Shown piece after piece: positions 25,760 through 34,350 of a stretch of 64,000 bases of DNA. Below the pieces are notes generated by a model. The model did not search any database and was not told the origin of the DNA. It saw only the letters and a program-made list of their open reading frames with translations. The DNA comes from Alphaproteobacteria bacterium (lineage in GTDB: Bacteria > Pseudomonadota > Alphaproteobacteria > Rickettsiales > JADKJE01): positions 1-64,000 of the forward strand of contig JADKJE010000004.1 in assembly GCA_016722515.1 (NCBI GenBank), given 5' to 3'. Numbering within the stretch: position 1 is the stretch's first letter; each line of letters begins with the position of its first letter. The translations under genes were made by a program, and so were the position numbers.

Positions 25760-26385
25760 AGCGCATCGACATACAAATGCCATTCGATCCGCCCTATGGA
25801 GAGCGGGCAGAATCCAGTCCAACACTCAAGTTTTCTGAGTGGTATGGGCAAGCGAAATTAAAAGAAAAGCAGGATGTTTCGGCAGTTTGTCTTGCAACTG
25901 CCACACGCTGCGGCGCACCTTCCTGCCGCATGGTGCTTTTGAAAGATTTCAGTGAGTCGGGCTTCACCTTCTATACCAATGCACAGAGCCGCAAAGGCTG
26001 CGATATCGATGATAATCCGCAGGCAGCCATGTGTTTCTATTGGCCTGAATGCGGCCTTCAGATTCGCGTGGAGGGCTTTGTAACCAACCTGAGCGATACG
26101 GAGGCAGATGCGTATTTTAATACGCGCCCTCTCAAATCACGAATCGGGGCATGGGCATCGCAGCAGTCGAGGCCGCTTAAAGACCGATCCGAACTCATGA
26201 AGCGCATTGCTTATTACACGGCTAAATGGGCAACGGGAAACGTTGAGAGACCACCGTACTGGAAAGGTTTTCGGATCGTACCTGATTATTTTGAATTTTG
26301 GGGTAACGGCGCATATCGCATTCACGAGCGTCACATTTATTACCTGCGTGATGACGATTGGTACGAGGCTATGCTGCAACCTTAA
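25756..26385 (+). CDS. pdxH: Pyridoxamine 5'-phosphate oxidase PdxH
   Basis: FMN enzyme converting pyridoxamine or pyridoxine phosphate to pyridoxal phosphate using O2. The 209-aa protein contains the family blocks RMVLLKDFSESGFTFYTN, SRKGCDIDDNPQAAMCFYWP, LQIRVEG, YFNTRP and SRIGAWASQQS. It is odd to find an O2-using enzyme in an anaerobically controlled operon. Its 3' end overlaps the convergent ubiM by 17 bp. Confidence 0.93.
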   Translation: MKRIDIQMPFDPPYGERAESSPTLKFSEWYGQAKLKEKQDVSAVCLATATRCGAPSCRMVLLKDFSESGFTFYTNAQSRKGCDIDDNPQAAMCFYWPECGLQIRVEGFVTNLSDTEADAYFNTRPLKSRIGAWASQQSRPLKDRSELMKRIAYYTAKWATGNVERPPYWKGFRIVPDYFEFWGNGAYRIHERHIYYLRDDDWYEAMLQP

Positions 26386-27610
26386 GCAAATGGCGAGCAA
26401 CACTAATTGGCGTTGGAATGCTTAAGCCTCTATCTCTCGATTCTTTCTCCGTGAGTTTTGCCATCATCATAGATTTGATAGGCAACATACGGTCTGCCGC
26501 ACGCAGCAGTACTCTTCTGGCAATTTTTGCAGGCATACTGTCGTTGGTGTAAAGGCGCACAATACCGCTAGTGGCCAGATAGAGAGGCTTAGTCGCCTGT
26601 TTGTGCTCTCGCTCATAATGCGCCAGCACGGCAGCTGAAGCAATGTCGCTGCCAGTGTTCATAGCGGCTCTGATCGACTCACACAGTGCGTGCGCGCTTT
26701 TGAGGCCAAAATTGAATCCATGCGCCGTCACTGGGTGCATCCCCACCGCCGCATCGCCCACCAGCGCAAAACGCTGCGCCACAAAGCGATCCGCATACAC
26801 ACCCACCAGCGGGTATGCAAAGCGTTCGCTATCAAGCCGCATGTTGCCTAGCCGATACTGAAATTGTTTAGCGACCCAAGCATTCAACTCCAGCGCAGAT
26901 ATCTTCATCATTCTTTCAGCTTCAGCAGGCGCAAGGGTAATAATCACCGAAGATCGTTTGCCATTCAATGGCAACACCGCCAGCGTATGTCCATGGTGGA
27001 AGCATTCATGCGCCACGCCCTCGTGGCTTAAGTCATGCGCCATCTGGCAAACAATCATCGTTTTGCCAAAATCATGCATTGAAGCAGAGATACCAGCTTT
27101 GCGGCGAGTTTCAGAAAAGCGGCTATCCGCAGCGGCGGCGAGTTTAGCATGTATCGCCTGACCGTTTGAAAGCTGAAGTTTGGTTACATAGTCTTCCAGC
27201 TCCATCTGCTCCAGACTAACGTTATCCATCAGTGTGATATTGGTATCGTTCTTCACTGCTGCATAGGCGGCTGCGCGGATATGGTGGTTGGATACGATAA
27301 ATGCCAGCTGATCGGTTTCAGAAGCAGAAAGCCCCATGTAGCGGGGCGATGTTCCGTCAAACACTTTTGCTTCGCGTATGATTGAAATGGCTTCAGGTGG
27401 CAGGTATTCCCACATTCCTAATGCATCGAGCATTTTCCGAGAGAAATGTGTGAGTGCAATGTCACGCCCATCAATCGCAGGATTTTCGATTGCTGTGCGG
27501 GATTGTTTTTCGATTAACAGCGTAGATAGTCCCAAACCAGAAAGGGTGCGTGCGAAGCAAAGCCCTGCTGGGCCAGCACCGACAATCGCCACATCGTAGG
27601 AATTCTGCAT
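26369..27610 (-). CDS. ubiM: Ubiquinone-biosynthesis FAD hydroxylase of the UbiM/COQ6 type
   Basis: FAD-dependent aromatic hydroxylase of the UbiH/UbiF/COQ6 family. The N-terminal dinucleotide fold is VAIVGAGPAGLCFARTL, and the second FAD motif is RFALVGDAAVGMHPVTAHGFN. At 413 aa it has family length. The overall sequence best fits UbiM, the C5 hydroxylase used by some Alpha-, Beta- and Gammaproteobacteria, though UbiH or UbiF cannot be excluded. GGAGG lies 7 nt before the ATG, and an FNR-like site at 27663-27676 would give an 18-nt leader. Confidence 0.88.
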   Translation of the reverse strand: MQNSYDVAIVGAGPAGLCFARTLSGLGLSTLLIEKQSRTAIENPAIDGRDIALTHFSRKMLDALGMWEYLPPEAISIIREAKVFDGTSPRYMGLSASETDQLAFIVSNHHIRAAAYAAVKNDTNITLMDNVSLEQMELEDYVTKLQLSNGQAIHAKLAAAADSRFSETRRKAGISASMHDFGKTMIVCQMAHDLSHEGVAHECFHHGHTLAVLPLNGKRSSVIITLAPAEAERMMKISALELNAWVAKQFQYRLGNMRLDSERFAYPLVGVYADRFVAQRFALVGDAAVGMHPVTAHGFNFGLKSAHALCESIRAAMNTGSDIASAAVLAHYEREHKQATKPLYLATSGIVRLYTNDSMPAKIARRVLLRAADRMLPIKSMMMAKLTEKESRDRGLSIPTPISVARHLLKVAA

Positions 27611-27662
27611 GTTTAGCCCTCCATAGTTCTCCCTGAAAATAGGCGCAAGAGGGTAAATTCAC

Positions 27663-27676
27663 TTGATGCAGGTCAA
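27663..27676 (-). promoter_or_regulatory. FNR-type site upstream of ubiM
   Basis: TTGATGCAGGTCAA fits with one mismatch in the right arm. It is spaced for activation of ubiM (start of transcription near 27628). The plus-strand gene starts 140 bp away. Confidence 0.7.
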
Positions 27677-27710
27677 CTTCAGAAAGCTGAAAAATTAACG
27701 TCCTAAGGTT

Positions 27711-27749
27711 TGGCCCGCCGCGGGCCGCGGCCCCCCCGAGAAGGGGGCC
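27711..27749. other. Short G/C-only patch with hairpins
   Basis: About 39 bp of nearly pure G+C in an otherwise AT-rich intergenic region. It can fold as GGCCCG-CCG-CGGGCC and as GGCCCCC...GGGGGCC. It could be a terminator-like structure, but neither neighbouring gene ends here, and its look recalls the much larger anomalous block at 46.28-46.74 kb. Confidence 0.45.
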
Positions 27750-27816
27750 TGGATTTCTATTTGAGATTTTTGCCGTTACGGCTATAGTCACTGAAAAAAT
27801 AGCGGAACTATGCCTG

Positions 27817-29394
27817 ATGACCAGTGTGTTATACGATTTTTGTGATTTTATCCATGAAGCCCAGAAGGAACGCGGCTCTGTATCTCTGTATCTGCGAAGC
27901 CATGGACAACAGTTTTCCGAGGAGCTGGAATCACAATTTGCGGTCGTTGATACGCGCCTGAAGCCCCTGAACACATTGCCGAAGCAGCAAAATGCTAAGC
28001 TGGAGCCATTTTTGCATGCTGCCCATTATTTGGCGGCGAAACGCAAATATATCATTGCGCGGATGATTGAAGCGCCGGAAGCGATCTCTTTTTACAGCCG
28101 CGAGATTATTGCCCCTGCCATTGATATTACGCAGGAACTGGCGGTGTTTGATGCCGATAATCAACCTGCCAAAGTTGCGGCACTTATGCATTTTTTGCAG
28201 TGGAAAGAGCGTGTTGGGCTTGAACGAGCACTTGGAACGCAACTGCTGACAATGGATTGGAAAGAGTCCCCCGAACTCAGAGAGCGGCTGCAATACATCA
28301 TTTCCGAGCAGCAAGCCTATGAGCGCATGTTCATGATGCTGGCTGATAGCAAAGGCCGCGAAGCTATCGAGAAGTTGAAGAAGGAAAATGACAGCTTTAA
28401 GCGTGTGGAAGAGATTCACTCAGCCCTTAAAAACGGCACTTCTCCACAACTAGAAGCCCTGAACGCAACCGAGTGGTTTAATTTGTTTACCGCAAAAATG
28501 GATGTACTGCACGAAGTCAGCCGCATGATGATTAAGCAGCTCTCTAAAGCAGATGAGCCTGCCCAGAAGCTCGCAAAGACGAATGGCAAAGCACCCGAAG
28601 CATCTGTGCCAGCCCTCAGTCAGGGCGTTGCAGATGCAAGCGGAATTGAGTCAGGTGTGCGTGCTTATATGGATACGATCAAAGTGCTGCCGCTCTTTGC
28701 AGGACTCGATGCCGCCAACTTGAATGATATTCTGAAATATGCCCGCATCACTAATCACAATAAAGGTACCCTCATTTTTATGCAGGGTGAACAGGCTTCA
28801 CGTTTTTACATCATCTTAGAGGGATGGGTGAAGCTGTTTAAGGGCAATGTTGATGGTCAGGAGTCCATTCTGCAGGTGCTGAGTACGGGCGACAATTTGC
28901 TGGAAACCGTCATTTTTAATGATACGCCGCTGCCGGTGAATGCACAAGCAGTCGACAATGTAAAGCTGCTCTCAATTCCAGCCTCAATGATTCGAGAGAA
29001 ACTTAAGAATAATCATGCATTGGCAGTGAATATGCTTTCCACCGTTTCTGGCAGATCTCAGGCGCTGATTAGCCAGTTTGAGCAACTGACGCTTAAAACC
29101 GTGACACAGCGTGTAGGCTGGTTCCTACTGAAGCTGTTCTTAGAAAGCGGTGATCGTACAAAAAATCTCAAGCTGCCTTATGATAAATCGCTGATTGCTG
29201 GCTATCTCGGCATGAAACCTGAGACGTTCTCACGCACGCTTCAAACACTCAAAGAGCAAGGCATCGATGTGGAGCGAAGCAGCATCAGTCTGCCCGATGT
29301 ATTCGCACTATGCGATTTCTGTGATAGTGACCTTGCCGTTCAGTGCAGCCGCCACAATACACCCGAATGCCCAAACCCTGTTTGTATGAATTAG
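27817..29394 (+). CDS. NIT-domain CRP/FNR-type transcription regulator with Cys-rich tail
   Basis: A 525-aa regulator with an unusual order of domains. Residues about 5-235 resemble the all-helical NIT nitrate/nitrite-sensing domain (FIHEAQKERGSVSLYL, WKERVGLERALGTQL). A linker follows, then a cyclic-nucleotide-type beta-barrel at 285-400 (LPLFAGLDAANLNDIL, GTLIFMQGEQASRFYIILEG) and a Crp-type helix-turn-helix near 440-495 (YDKSLIAGYLGMKPETFSRT). The last 25 residues hold five Cys (CDFCDSDLAVQCSRHNTPEC...). It has no N-terminal FNR cysteines, so it is more like DNR/NnrR than FNR. It sits beside nar, narK and moa, and is a good candidate for the factor reading the TTGAT-N4-ATCAA sites. Confidence 0.85.
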   Translation: MTSVLYDFCDFIHEAQKERGSVSLYLRSHGQQFSEELESQFAVVDTRLKPLNTLPKQQNAKLEPFLHAAHYLAAKRKYIIARMIEAPEAISFYSREIIAPAIDITQELAVFDADNQPAKVAALMHFLQWKERVGLERALGTQLLTMDWKESPELRERLQYIISEQQAYERMFMMLADSKGREAIEKLKKENDSFKRVEEIHSALKNGTSPQLEALNATEWFNLFTAKMDVLHEVSRMMIKQLSKADEPAQKLAKTNGKAPEASVPALSQGVADASGIESGVRAYMDTIKVLPLFAGLDAANLNDILKYARITNHNKGTLIFMQGEQASRFYIILEGWVKLFKGNVDGQESILQVLSTGDNLLETVIFNDTPLPVNAQAVDNVKLLSIPASMIREKLKNNHALAVNMLSTVSGRSQALISQFEQLTLKTVTQRVGWFLLKLFLESGDRTKNLKLPYDKSLIAGYLGMKPETFSRTLQTLKEQGIDVERSSISLPDVFALCDFCDSDLAVQCSRHNTPECPNPVCMN

Positions 29395-29404
29395 TTTCAG
29401 GCAG

Positions 29405-29418
29405 TTGATCCACATCAA
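29405..29418 (+). promoter_or_regulatory. FNR-type site upstream of the moa operon
   Basis: TTGATCCACATCAA is a perfect consensus. At -41.5 transcription would begin near 29453, at the 5' edge of the Moco RNA element. Confidence 0.9.
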
Positions 29419-29452
29419 TTGCTAAAACGCCTTTCCTTTTTACCCTTCCATC

Positions 29453-29566
29453 ATCCGAAGCCTGAAACGCCTAACGGCTGACATGTGCCAGTCCAAGGAT
29501 TTCAGGCCGTGGGCATAAGCTCACCGGGTAGCGGCGGAAACGTCTCTGCCTCCCGCGTTTGGAAAG
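29453..29566 (+). ncRNA. Moco RNA motif (molybdenum-cofactor riboswitch)
   Basis: The leader of moaA ends in GCCTCCCGCGTTTGGAAAGG, nearly the same as the 3' end of the Moco RNA upstream of E. coli moaA. Upstream are CGTGGGCATAAGCTCACCGG and a GGCGGAAACG bulge that fit the P2/P3 and aptamer core region. GGAAAGG overlaps the ribosome-binding site, so binding of cofactor (or its tungsten form) would control translation of moaA. The limits are approximate. Confidence 0.85.
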
Positions 29567-29569
29567 GAT

Positions 29570-30547
29570 ATGAAGGTGTTGAAGGATTCATTTGGGAGGA
29601 AATTCCCCTATTTAAGACTGTCCGTGACGGAAGTGTGTAACTTCCGCTGCACCTATTGCTTGCCCAATGGCTACCAGAAAACTGACCGTGACTTCCTCAC
29701 ACTCCCTGAGATCACCCGACTTGCAACGGCTTTTGCTGAGCTTGGCACCCATAAAATCCGCCTGACGGGTGGTGAACCAACGGTGCGGAAGGATTTGACC
29801 CAGATTGCGCGCGTCGTCAGCAACATTCCGGGCATTCGCACGGTAGCACTCACCACCAACGGCTATAATCTGAAGGAAAATGCCAGAGCCTTCCGCGATG
29901 CGGGCATCAATGCACTCAATGTCAGTGTCGATAGCCTTGATAGCGAGCGGTTTCACGCCATCACCGGTCAGGATAAGCTCACGCATGTACTGGAAGGTAT
30001 CGAAGCGGCAAAAGCGGCAGGATTCACCAATATCAAGATCAACTCGGTGCTTCTCAAAGAAGTGACTGACCACACGCTGCCGGAATTCCTGTTGTGGATT
30101 CAGCGAGAGGCACTCTCGGTGCGCTTTATCGAGTTGATGCAAACGGGCGAGAATCTAGCCTTCTTCAAACAACACCATATCGGTGCTGGTGTGATTATTC
30201 AGCAGCTCTTAGAGCATGGGTTCGTGCCAGAGCTTCGCAAGCCCGATAGTGGCCCAGCGCAGGAATTTACCCATCCTGACTATGCGGGGAAAATCGGCAT
30301 CATTGCGCCGTATTCCAAGGATTTCTGCAAAAGCTGTAACCGCCTGCGCGTTACCTCGCGCGGCAAGCTGATGCTCTGCCTGTTTGGCGAAGGCGGCTAC
30401 GATCTACGCCCATACTTACAAGCCGATGACCAACGCGAAGAACTCATTGATGCCATTGCTTCGGCGCTGCATTTCAAACATGAAACACATTATTTACAGC
30501 AAGGAATCACCGGCTCCACGCCGCACCTTGCGACACTCGGAGGATAG
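29570..30547 (+). CDS. moaA: GTP 3',8-cyclase MoaA
   Basis: Radical SAM enzyme that, with MoaC, turns GTP into cyclic pyranopterin monophosphate. The N-terminal cluster is C23-x3-C27-x2-C30 (CNFRCTYC). The second cluster lies in FCKSCNRLRVTSRGKLMLC (about residues 259-278). The protein ends in LGG, the C-terminal GG typical of MoaA. Length 325 aa. First gene of moaA-moaC/mog-moeA-moaD-moaE-mobA, with the next start 1 bp after its stop. Confidence 0.97.
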   Translation: MKVLKDSFGRKFPYLRLSVTEVCNFRCTYCLPNGYQKTDRDFLTLPEITRLATAFAELGTHKIRLTGGEPTVRKDLTQIARVVSNIPGIRTVALTTNGYNLKENARAFRDAGINALNVSVDSLDSERFHAITGQDKLTHVLEGIEAAKAAGFTNIKINSVLLKEVTDHTLPEFLLWIQREALSVRFIELMQTGENLAFFKQHHIGAGVIIQQLLEHGFVPELRKPDSGPAQEFTHPDYAGKIGIIAPYSKDFCKSCNRLRVTSRGKLMLCLFGEGGYDLRPYLQADDQREELIDAIASALHFKHETHYLQQGITGSTPHLATLGG

Positions 30548-31533
30548 ATGAAGCCTAGTTTTCAAATGATCGATGTCGGGAATAAACCCATTAAGCACCG
30601 TATTGCTGTTGCCAGTGGTGAAATTGTCGTCGGGGCAGAAGCATTTGCGTTGATTCGTGATCGCAAACTACCCAAAGGCGATGTGCTGATGCTGGCGGAA
30701 ATCGCTGGTATTCAGGGGGCTAAAAAGGCCTACGAGATGATCCCGCTCTGCCACCCGATGGGGTTGGACATGGTGCGTGTTTTCACCGAACTCTTGCCCG
30801 AAGTGAATGCCTTGCGTGTGTTTGCGTGGCCTCGGTGCATGCAAAAACCGGCATTGAGATGGAGGTGCTGGCGGGGGTGAACGCCGCGCTGCTCACCATC
30901 TGGGATTTGAGCAAGATGATCGAGGCGAATCTTGCCATGCGCGAGATTAAGCTCCTCGCCAAGAAAGGCGGGAAATCTGGCTTGTGGCTGAACCCTGCTG
31001 GCGTTCCAGATTGGGTGCTGGAACTGGTGAATCCGCCAGTTGCAAAACTACTAGCAGGCCGTAAAGCCGCCGTGCTTACCTTAAGTGATCGCGCCGCCAA
31101 GGGCGAATATGAGGATGTTTCGGGTGCGACGCTCAAAGCCGAATTGGAAGAAGCCGGATGCAGCATTTGCGATTACCAGGTCATTCCTGATGATAAAGAC
31201 GGTATCGCTGCGACAGTACAGGAAATGGTGACGCGCCACACGCCGCATCTGCTTATCACCACGGGCGGTACGGGTGTTTCGCCCCGCGATTATACACTCG
31301 AAGCCTTGTTGCCGCTGTTCGATAAAGTAATCCCTGGCGTAGGAGAATTATTACGTAATCACGGCGCACAGTACACACCACTTTCGTGGAGCAGTCGCGC
31401 AGTCGGCGGCATTATCGGCTCTACGCTGGTTATCACGCTACCGGGCAACCCTGCCGCTGTCAGCGAGGGCTTAGGCACCTTGTTGCCGAAACTCATTCCA
31501 CATCTTATCCGCATTTCAAACGGAGAAAAATAA
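30548..31533 (+). CDS. moaC: MoaC-Mog fusion, interrupted by one missing base near 30821-30826
   Basis: Two cofactor steps in one gene. The first part is MoaC, cyclic pyranopterin monophosphate synthase (KGDVLMLAEIAGIQGAKKAYEMIPLCHP shown in part, then KTGIEMEVLAGVNAALLTIWDLSKMIE, with the D-x-x-K active site). From about residue 160 it continues into a MogA/MoaB molybdopterin adenylyltransferase (VLTLSDRAAKGEYEDVSG, LITTGGTGVSPRDYT, TLVITLPGNPAAV). The MoaC frame is lost at VFAWP; one extra base after TTTGC restores VFAVASVHAKTGIE and joins both halves. Both active sites are conserved, which favours a sequencing error over true decay. Confidence 0.9.
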
Positions 31534-32789
31534 TGATTTCATACGAAGAAGCATTAAAGATTATCACTGGCCAAGCAGGCGCGCCAAAGGTGCAGCAAGT
31601 TCCGCTCATGCAGGCATTGGGAAAGATTGCAGCTGAGGACGTGACAAGCCCGATGCAGGTGCCGAGCTTCCGTAATAGCGCGATGGATGGATTCGCCGTG
31701 TGTGCGGCGCAGCTCGCAAGCGCCAGCGAACCAAGCCCCGTGACCTTAAAAATTCAGACGGCTATTGCTGCAGGAGATGTGGCTTCTGCCGGACACACGG
31801 AGACTGCCGCGCAGATCATGACAGGCGCTATCGTGCCAGAACCCTATGACGCTATTGTGCCAGTGGAGCTAGTGACAGCGAGCGGCGATACGGTGACATT
31901 CACCAGACCTGCGCACATGGGCGATCATGTGAGGCTTCCGGGCGAGGATGTGACGAAGGGTCAGTCCGTGTTGCGCCGTGGCGAGACGATTACGCCCGAA
32001 ACGATTATGCTGCTCTCCAGCTTGGGAATCGTGGAAGTGGCAACTACGCACACGCCAAAACTTCATATCCTCAGCACGGGCAATGAAATCACGGATGATT
32101 ATGCGACGCAGCTACAAGGCACGCAGATTTACAATTCCAACGTACCGTATTTGCTGGCTGTAGCCAAGCAGCAAGGGCTGGATGCCCAATATGAAGGGAT
32201 TGTGCGCGATGATCCTGCACTGTTCGAGAGAAAAATTGCTGCGATCAAAGAACCCGCGATACTCATCAGCACGGGCGCGGTCTCGAAGGGTGTATGGGAT
32301 TTTATCCCTGAGAGTCTGAAAAATATGGGCGCAACAATCCACTTCCACCGCGTCAACATTCGCCCTGGAAAGCCTGTGTTGTTTGCAATATTGCCAAACG
32401 GCAGCTTCTATTTTGGCTTGCCGGGGAATCCGATTTCAGCGGCGATTGGCTTTACATTCTTCGTGATGCCGCTGGTGCGAGCACTGCAAGGCCTGCCTGA
32501 TGCACCGCCGCTCATGGCGACATTGGAAAACAACTTCACCAAGAAAGGTAACTTCCGCCAATTCCTGAAAGCATCAGTCTGGCTGGATGAAACGGGATGC
32601 TTGCGCACAAATATCAGCGATGGTCAGGAGTCCTTCAAGATCAGCCCGATGGCCGCGAATAATGCTTGGGTGGTGCTGGAGGAAGAAAAGACAGTGGTCA
32701 AAGCGGGTGATCGCGTGTCTGTCGTGCTTTACGCCGCATTAAAAACAACAAGCCGCAACGAGGATAAAACACTATGTCAGGCAGCATAA
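31533..32789 (+). CDS. moeA: Molybdopterin molybdenumtransferase MoeA
   Basis: Inserts molybdate into adenylylated molybdopterin. The ATG at 31533 overlaps the previous stop by one base (TAATG), giving 418 aa. Family blocks are VPSFRNSAMDGFAV near residue 47, the gephyrin-type LHILSTGNEITDDY, GAVSKGVWDFIPE and FGLPGNPISA. Length and order agree with MoeA. It follows mog directly, the preceding step of the pathway. Confidence 0.96.
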   Translation: MISYEEALKIITGQAGAPKVQQVPLMQALGKIAAEDVTSPMQVPSFRNSAMDGFAVCAAQLASASEPSPVTLKIQTAIAAGDVASAGHTETAAQIMTGAIVPEPYDAIVPVELVTASGDTVTFTRPAHMGDHVRLPGEDVTKGQSVLRRGETITPETIMLLSSLGIVEVATTHTPKLHILSTGNEITDDYATQLQGTQIYNSNVPYLLAVAKQQGLDAQYEGIVRDDPALFERKIAAIKEPAILISTGAVSKGVWDFIPESLKNMGATIHFHRVNIRPGKPVLFAILPNGSFYFGLPGNPISAAIGFTFFVMPLVRALQGLPDAPPLMATLENNFTKKGNFRQFLKASVWLDETGCLRTNISDGQESFKISPMAANNAWVVLEEEKTVVKAGDRVSVVLYAALKTTSRNEDKTLCQAA

Positions 32790-33028
32790 CCCTTACCGTC
32801 AATCTCTTCGGTGCGTTTCGTGGGCATGAGAATGGCAAACCACTCACACTTAGCCTGCCACATGGCGCGACGCTGATTGAGGCACGGCGTGCACTCAAAG
32901 CCGCACTTGATAACAATCCGCTGATTGATGATTCCGCACTGGCCGATGAAACGCAAATTTTGCCCGAAGATGCGGTATTCGAGCGCGACACCCAGCTCGC
33001 CATTCTGCCACCCGTGTGCGGAGGCTGA
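32774..33028 (+). CDS. moaD: Molybdopterin synthase small subunit MoaD
   Basis: Ubiquitin-like sulfur carrier of 84 aa ending in CGG, whose terminal Gly is thiocarboxylated and gives sulfur to MoaE. It begins TLTVNLFGAFRGHENGKP and has AILPPVCGG at the end. It overlaps moeA by 16 bp and is followed after 2 bp by moaE. Confidence 0.93.
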   Translation: MSGSITLTVNLFGAFRGHENGKPLTLSLPHGATLIEARRALKAALDNNPLIDDSALADETQILPEDAVFERDTQLAILPPVCGG

Positions 33029-33030
33029 CG

Positions 33031-33483
33031 ATGACGCAATCCATCTATACGGGCATCAGCGAGGAAACACTATCCATCCAAAAAGCCGCCGATTTTGTGG
33101 ATGCGGCGGAGAATGGCGCGCTGAATATGTTTATCGGCAAAGTGCGCAATCACAATATGGGCAAGGCCGTGAATGCGGTGAGTTACGATGTATTCGCGCC
33201 GCTGGCCTGCAATGTGTTTCAGGAAATCTGCGCGGAAGCGACGGCGCAATTCGGCGAGCGTCTGCGGCTTTATATCGAGCATTACAAAGGCAAGCTGGAG
33301 ATTGGCGGCATTAGCGTCATCATCGCTGTCGGCTCGCCCCACCGCGATGAATCCTTTCAGGCCTGCCGTTACCTGATCGAGCAACTCAAAATCCGCGCGC
33401 CGATCTGGAAGCAGGAACATTACGTGGACGGTGTTAGTGAGTGGGTCAAAGGCCATACGCTCTGTGGGCATCACCATGGATGA
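33031..33483 (+). CDS. moaE: Molybdopterin synthase large subunit MoaE
   Basis: Catalytic half of molybdopterin synthase, adding two sulfurs to the pyranopterin with MoaD. The ATG at 33031 is chosen for its GGAGG 6 nt before. The 150-aa sequence has GALNMFIGKVRNHNMGK, YIEHYKGKLEIGG, SPHRDESFQACRYLIEQLK and APIWKQEHY, the last containing the active-site Lys. It overlaps mobA by 8 bp. Confidence 0.95.
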   Translation: MTQSIYTGISEETLSIQKAADFVDAAENGALNMFIGKVRNHNMGKAVNAVSYDVFAPLACNVFQEICAEATAQFGERLRLYIEHYKGKLEIGGISVIIAVGSPHRDESFQACRYLIEQLKIRAPIWKQEHYVDGVSEWVKGHTLCGHHHG

Positions 33484-34033
33484 TGTTGCCGCAGTCATAC
33501 TAGTCGGAGGCAAATCCTCGCGCATGGGGCAGGATAAGGCATTGCTGCCTTACAAGGGCAAGCGGCTGGTGGATGTGGTGGCGGATACGATACGAGCCGC
33601 TGGTGTATCGCGTGTTTATGTGAGTGGTAAAATCGCTGATTACCCAAGTTTCCCCGATCTGCTTTCAGAGTGCGGCCCGGTGAGTGGTATCTGTTCTTGT
33701 ATTTTAAGATTGTCGATAAATTACAAACGGCTGCTTTTTGTGCCGGTTGATATGCCTTACCTGACAGAAGAACTGATTCGACTGCTTGTGGATTGCCCTG
33801 CACATAAAACGCACCACATTGAAAATCATCCGCTTCCCTGCATTATTCCGACGGATGAAGCGGCCACACGACATGCAGATAGCTGCATTCAGGAGTTGGT
33901 AAAGAAGAAAAAATTGTCCGTAAAAGAATTTTTAGCGAGGCTAAACGCAATATCAGTACCGCTATCAAGGCAGATGGAAAAGGCGCTCACCAACACCAAC
34001 ACGCCGGAAGAATGGCAGGAGGTCATCTCATGA
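33476..34033 (+). CDS. mobA: Molybdenum cofactor guanylyltransferase MobA
   Basis: Attaches GMP to molybdopterin to make MGD, the form needed by NarG. The 185-aa protein has the nucleotide-binding start AVILVGGKSSRMGQDKALL, the VPVDMPYL metal-binding Asp and a NTPEEW end. The start at 33476 lies inside the end of moaE (ATGGATGA). A short distal gene overlaps its stop (ATGA). Confidence 0.93.
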   Translation: MDDVAAVILVGGKSSRMGQDKALLPYKGKRLVDVVADTIRAAGVSRVYVSGKIADYPSFPDLLSECGPVSGICSCILRLSINYKRLLFVPVDMPYLTEELIRLLVDCPAHKTHHIENHPLPCIIPTDEAATRHADSCIQELVKKKKLSVKEFLARLNAISVPLSRQMEKALTNTNTPEEWQEVIS

Positions 34034-34350
34034 ATCTACGCATCAGTGAAAATCAGCTTCGCTTTCGCATCACGCAAGGAGAGACAGAACTATTAAGGCA
34101 GGATGGTGTGCTTGCTTTCTCGCTCAATCTCGGCGCGCAGACTGTGGAATATTCCGTGGCACTTGCAGAGATAGAACAAACCTTGGCATTGGACGTACAG
34201 AAAACTGCGTGGAAGCTGCTGGTGGATCGCAAAGATTTTAGTCAGTTTCTGGCATCATTGCCCTCACGTGAAGGGATTGAGCAAACGGTCACGATGAATG
34301 GCGCTCAGATTGAACTAGTGCTGGAAGTGGATGTCCGGCGTAAACGCTGA
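34030..34350 (+). CDS. Small conserved-looking protein at the end of the moa operon
   Basis: A 106-aa protein, not recognised. It begins NLRISENQLRFRITQGET and alternates beta strands with two short helices, with no Cys and no membrane segment. The start overlaps the mobA stop (ATGA), so it is translated with the Moco genes, and an accessory role there is possible but unproven. Its 3' end overlaps the convergent membrane protein gene by 46 bp. Confidence 0.7.
   Translation: MNLRISENQLRFRITQGETELLRQDGVLAFSLNLGAQTVEYSVALAEIEQTLALDVQKTAWKLLVDRKDFSQFLASLPSREGIEQTVTMNGAQIELVLEVDVRRKR

Noticed and set aside
27817..29394. Calling the regulator FNR
   Set aside because: The N-terminal Fe-S cysteines of FNR are missing, and a large NIT-like domain precedes the barrel.
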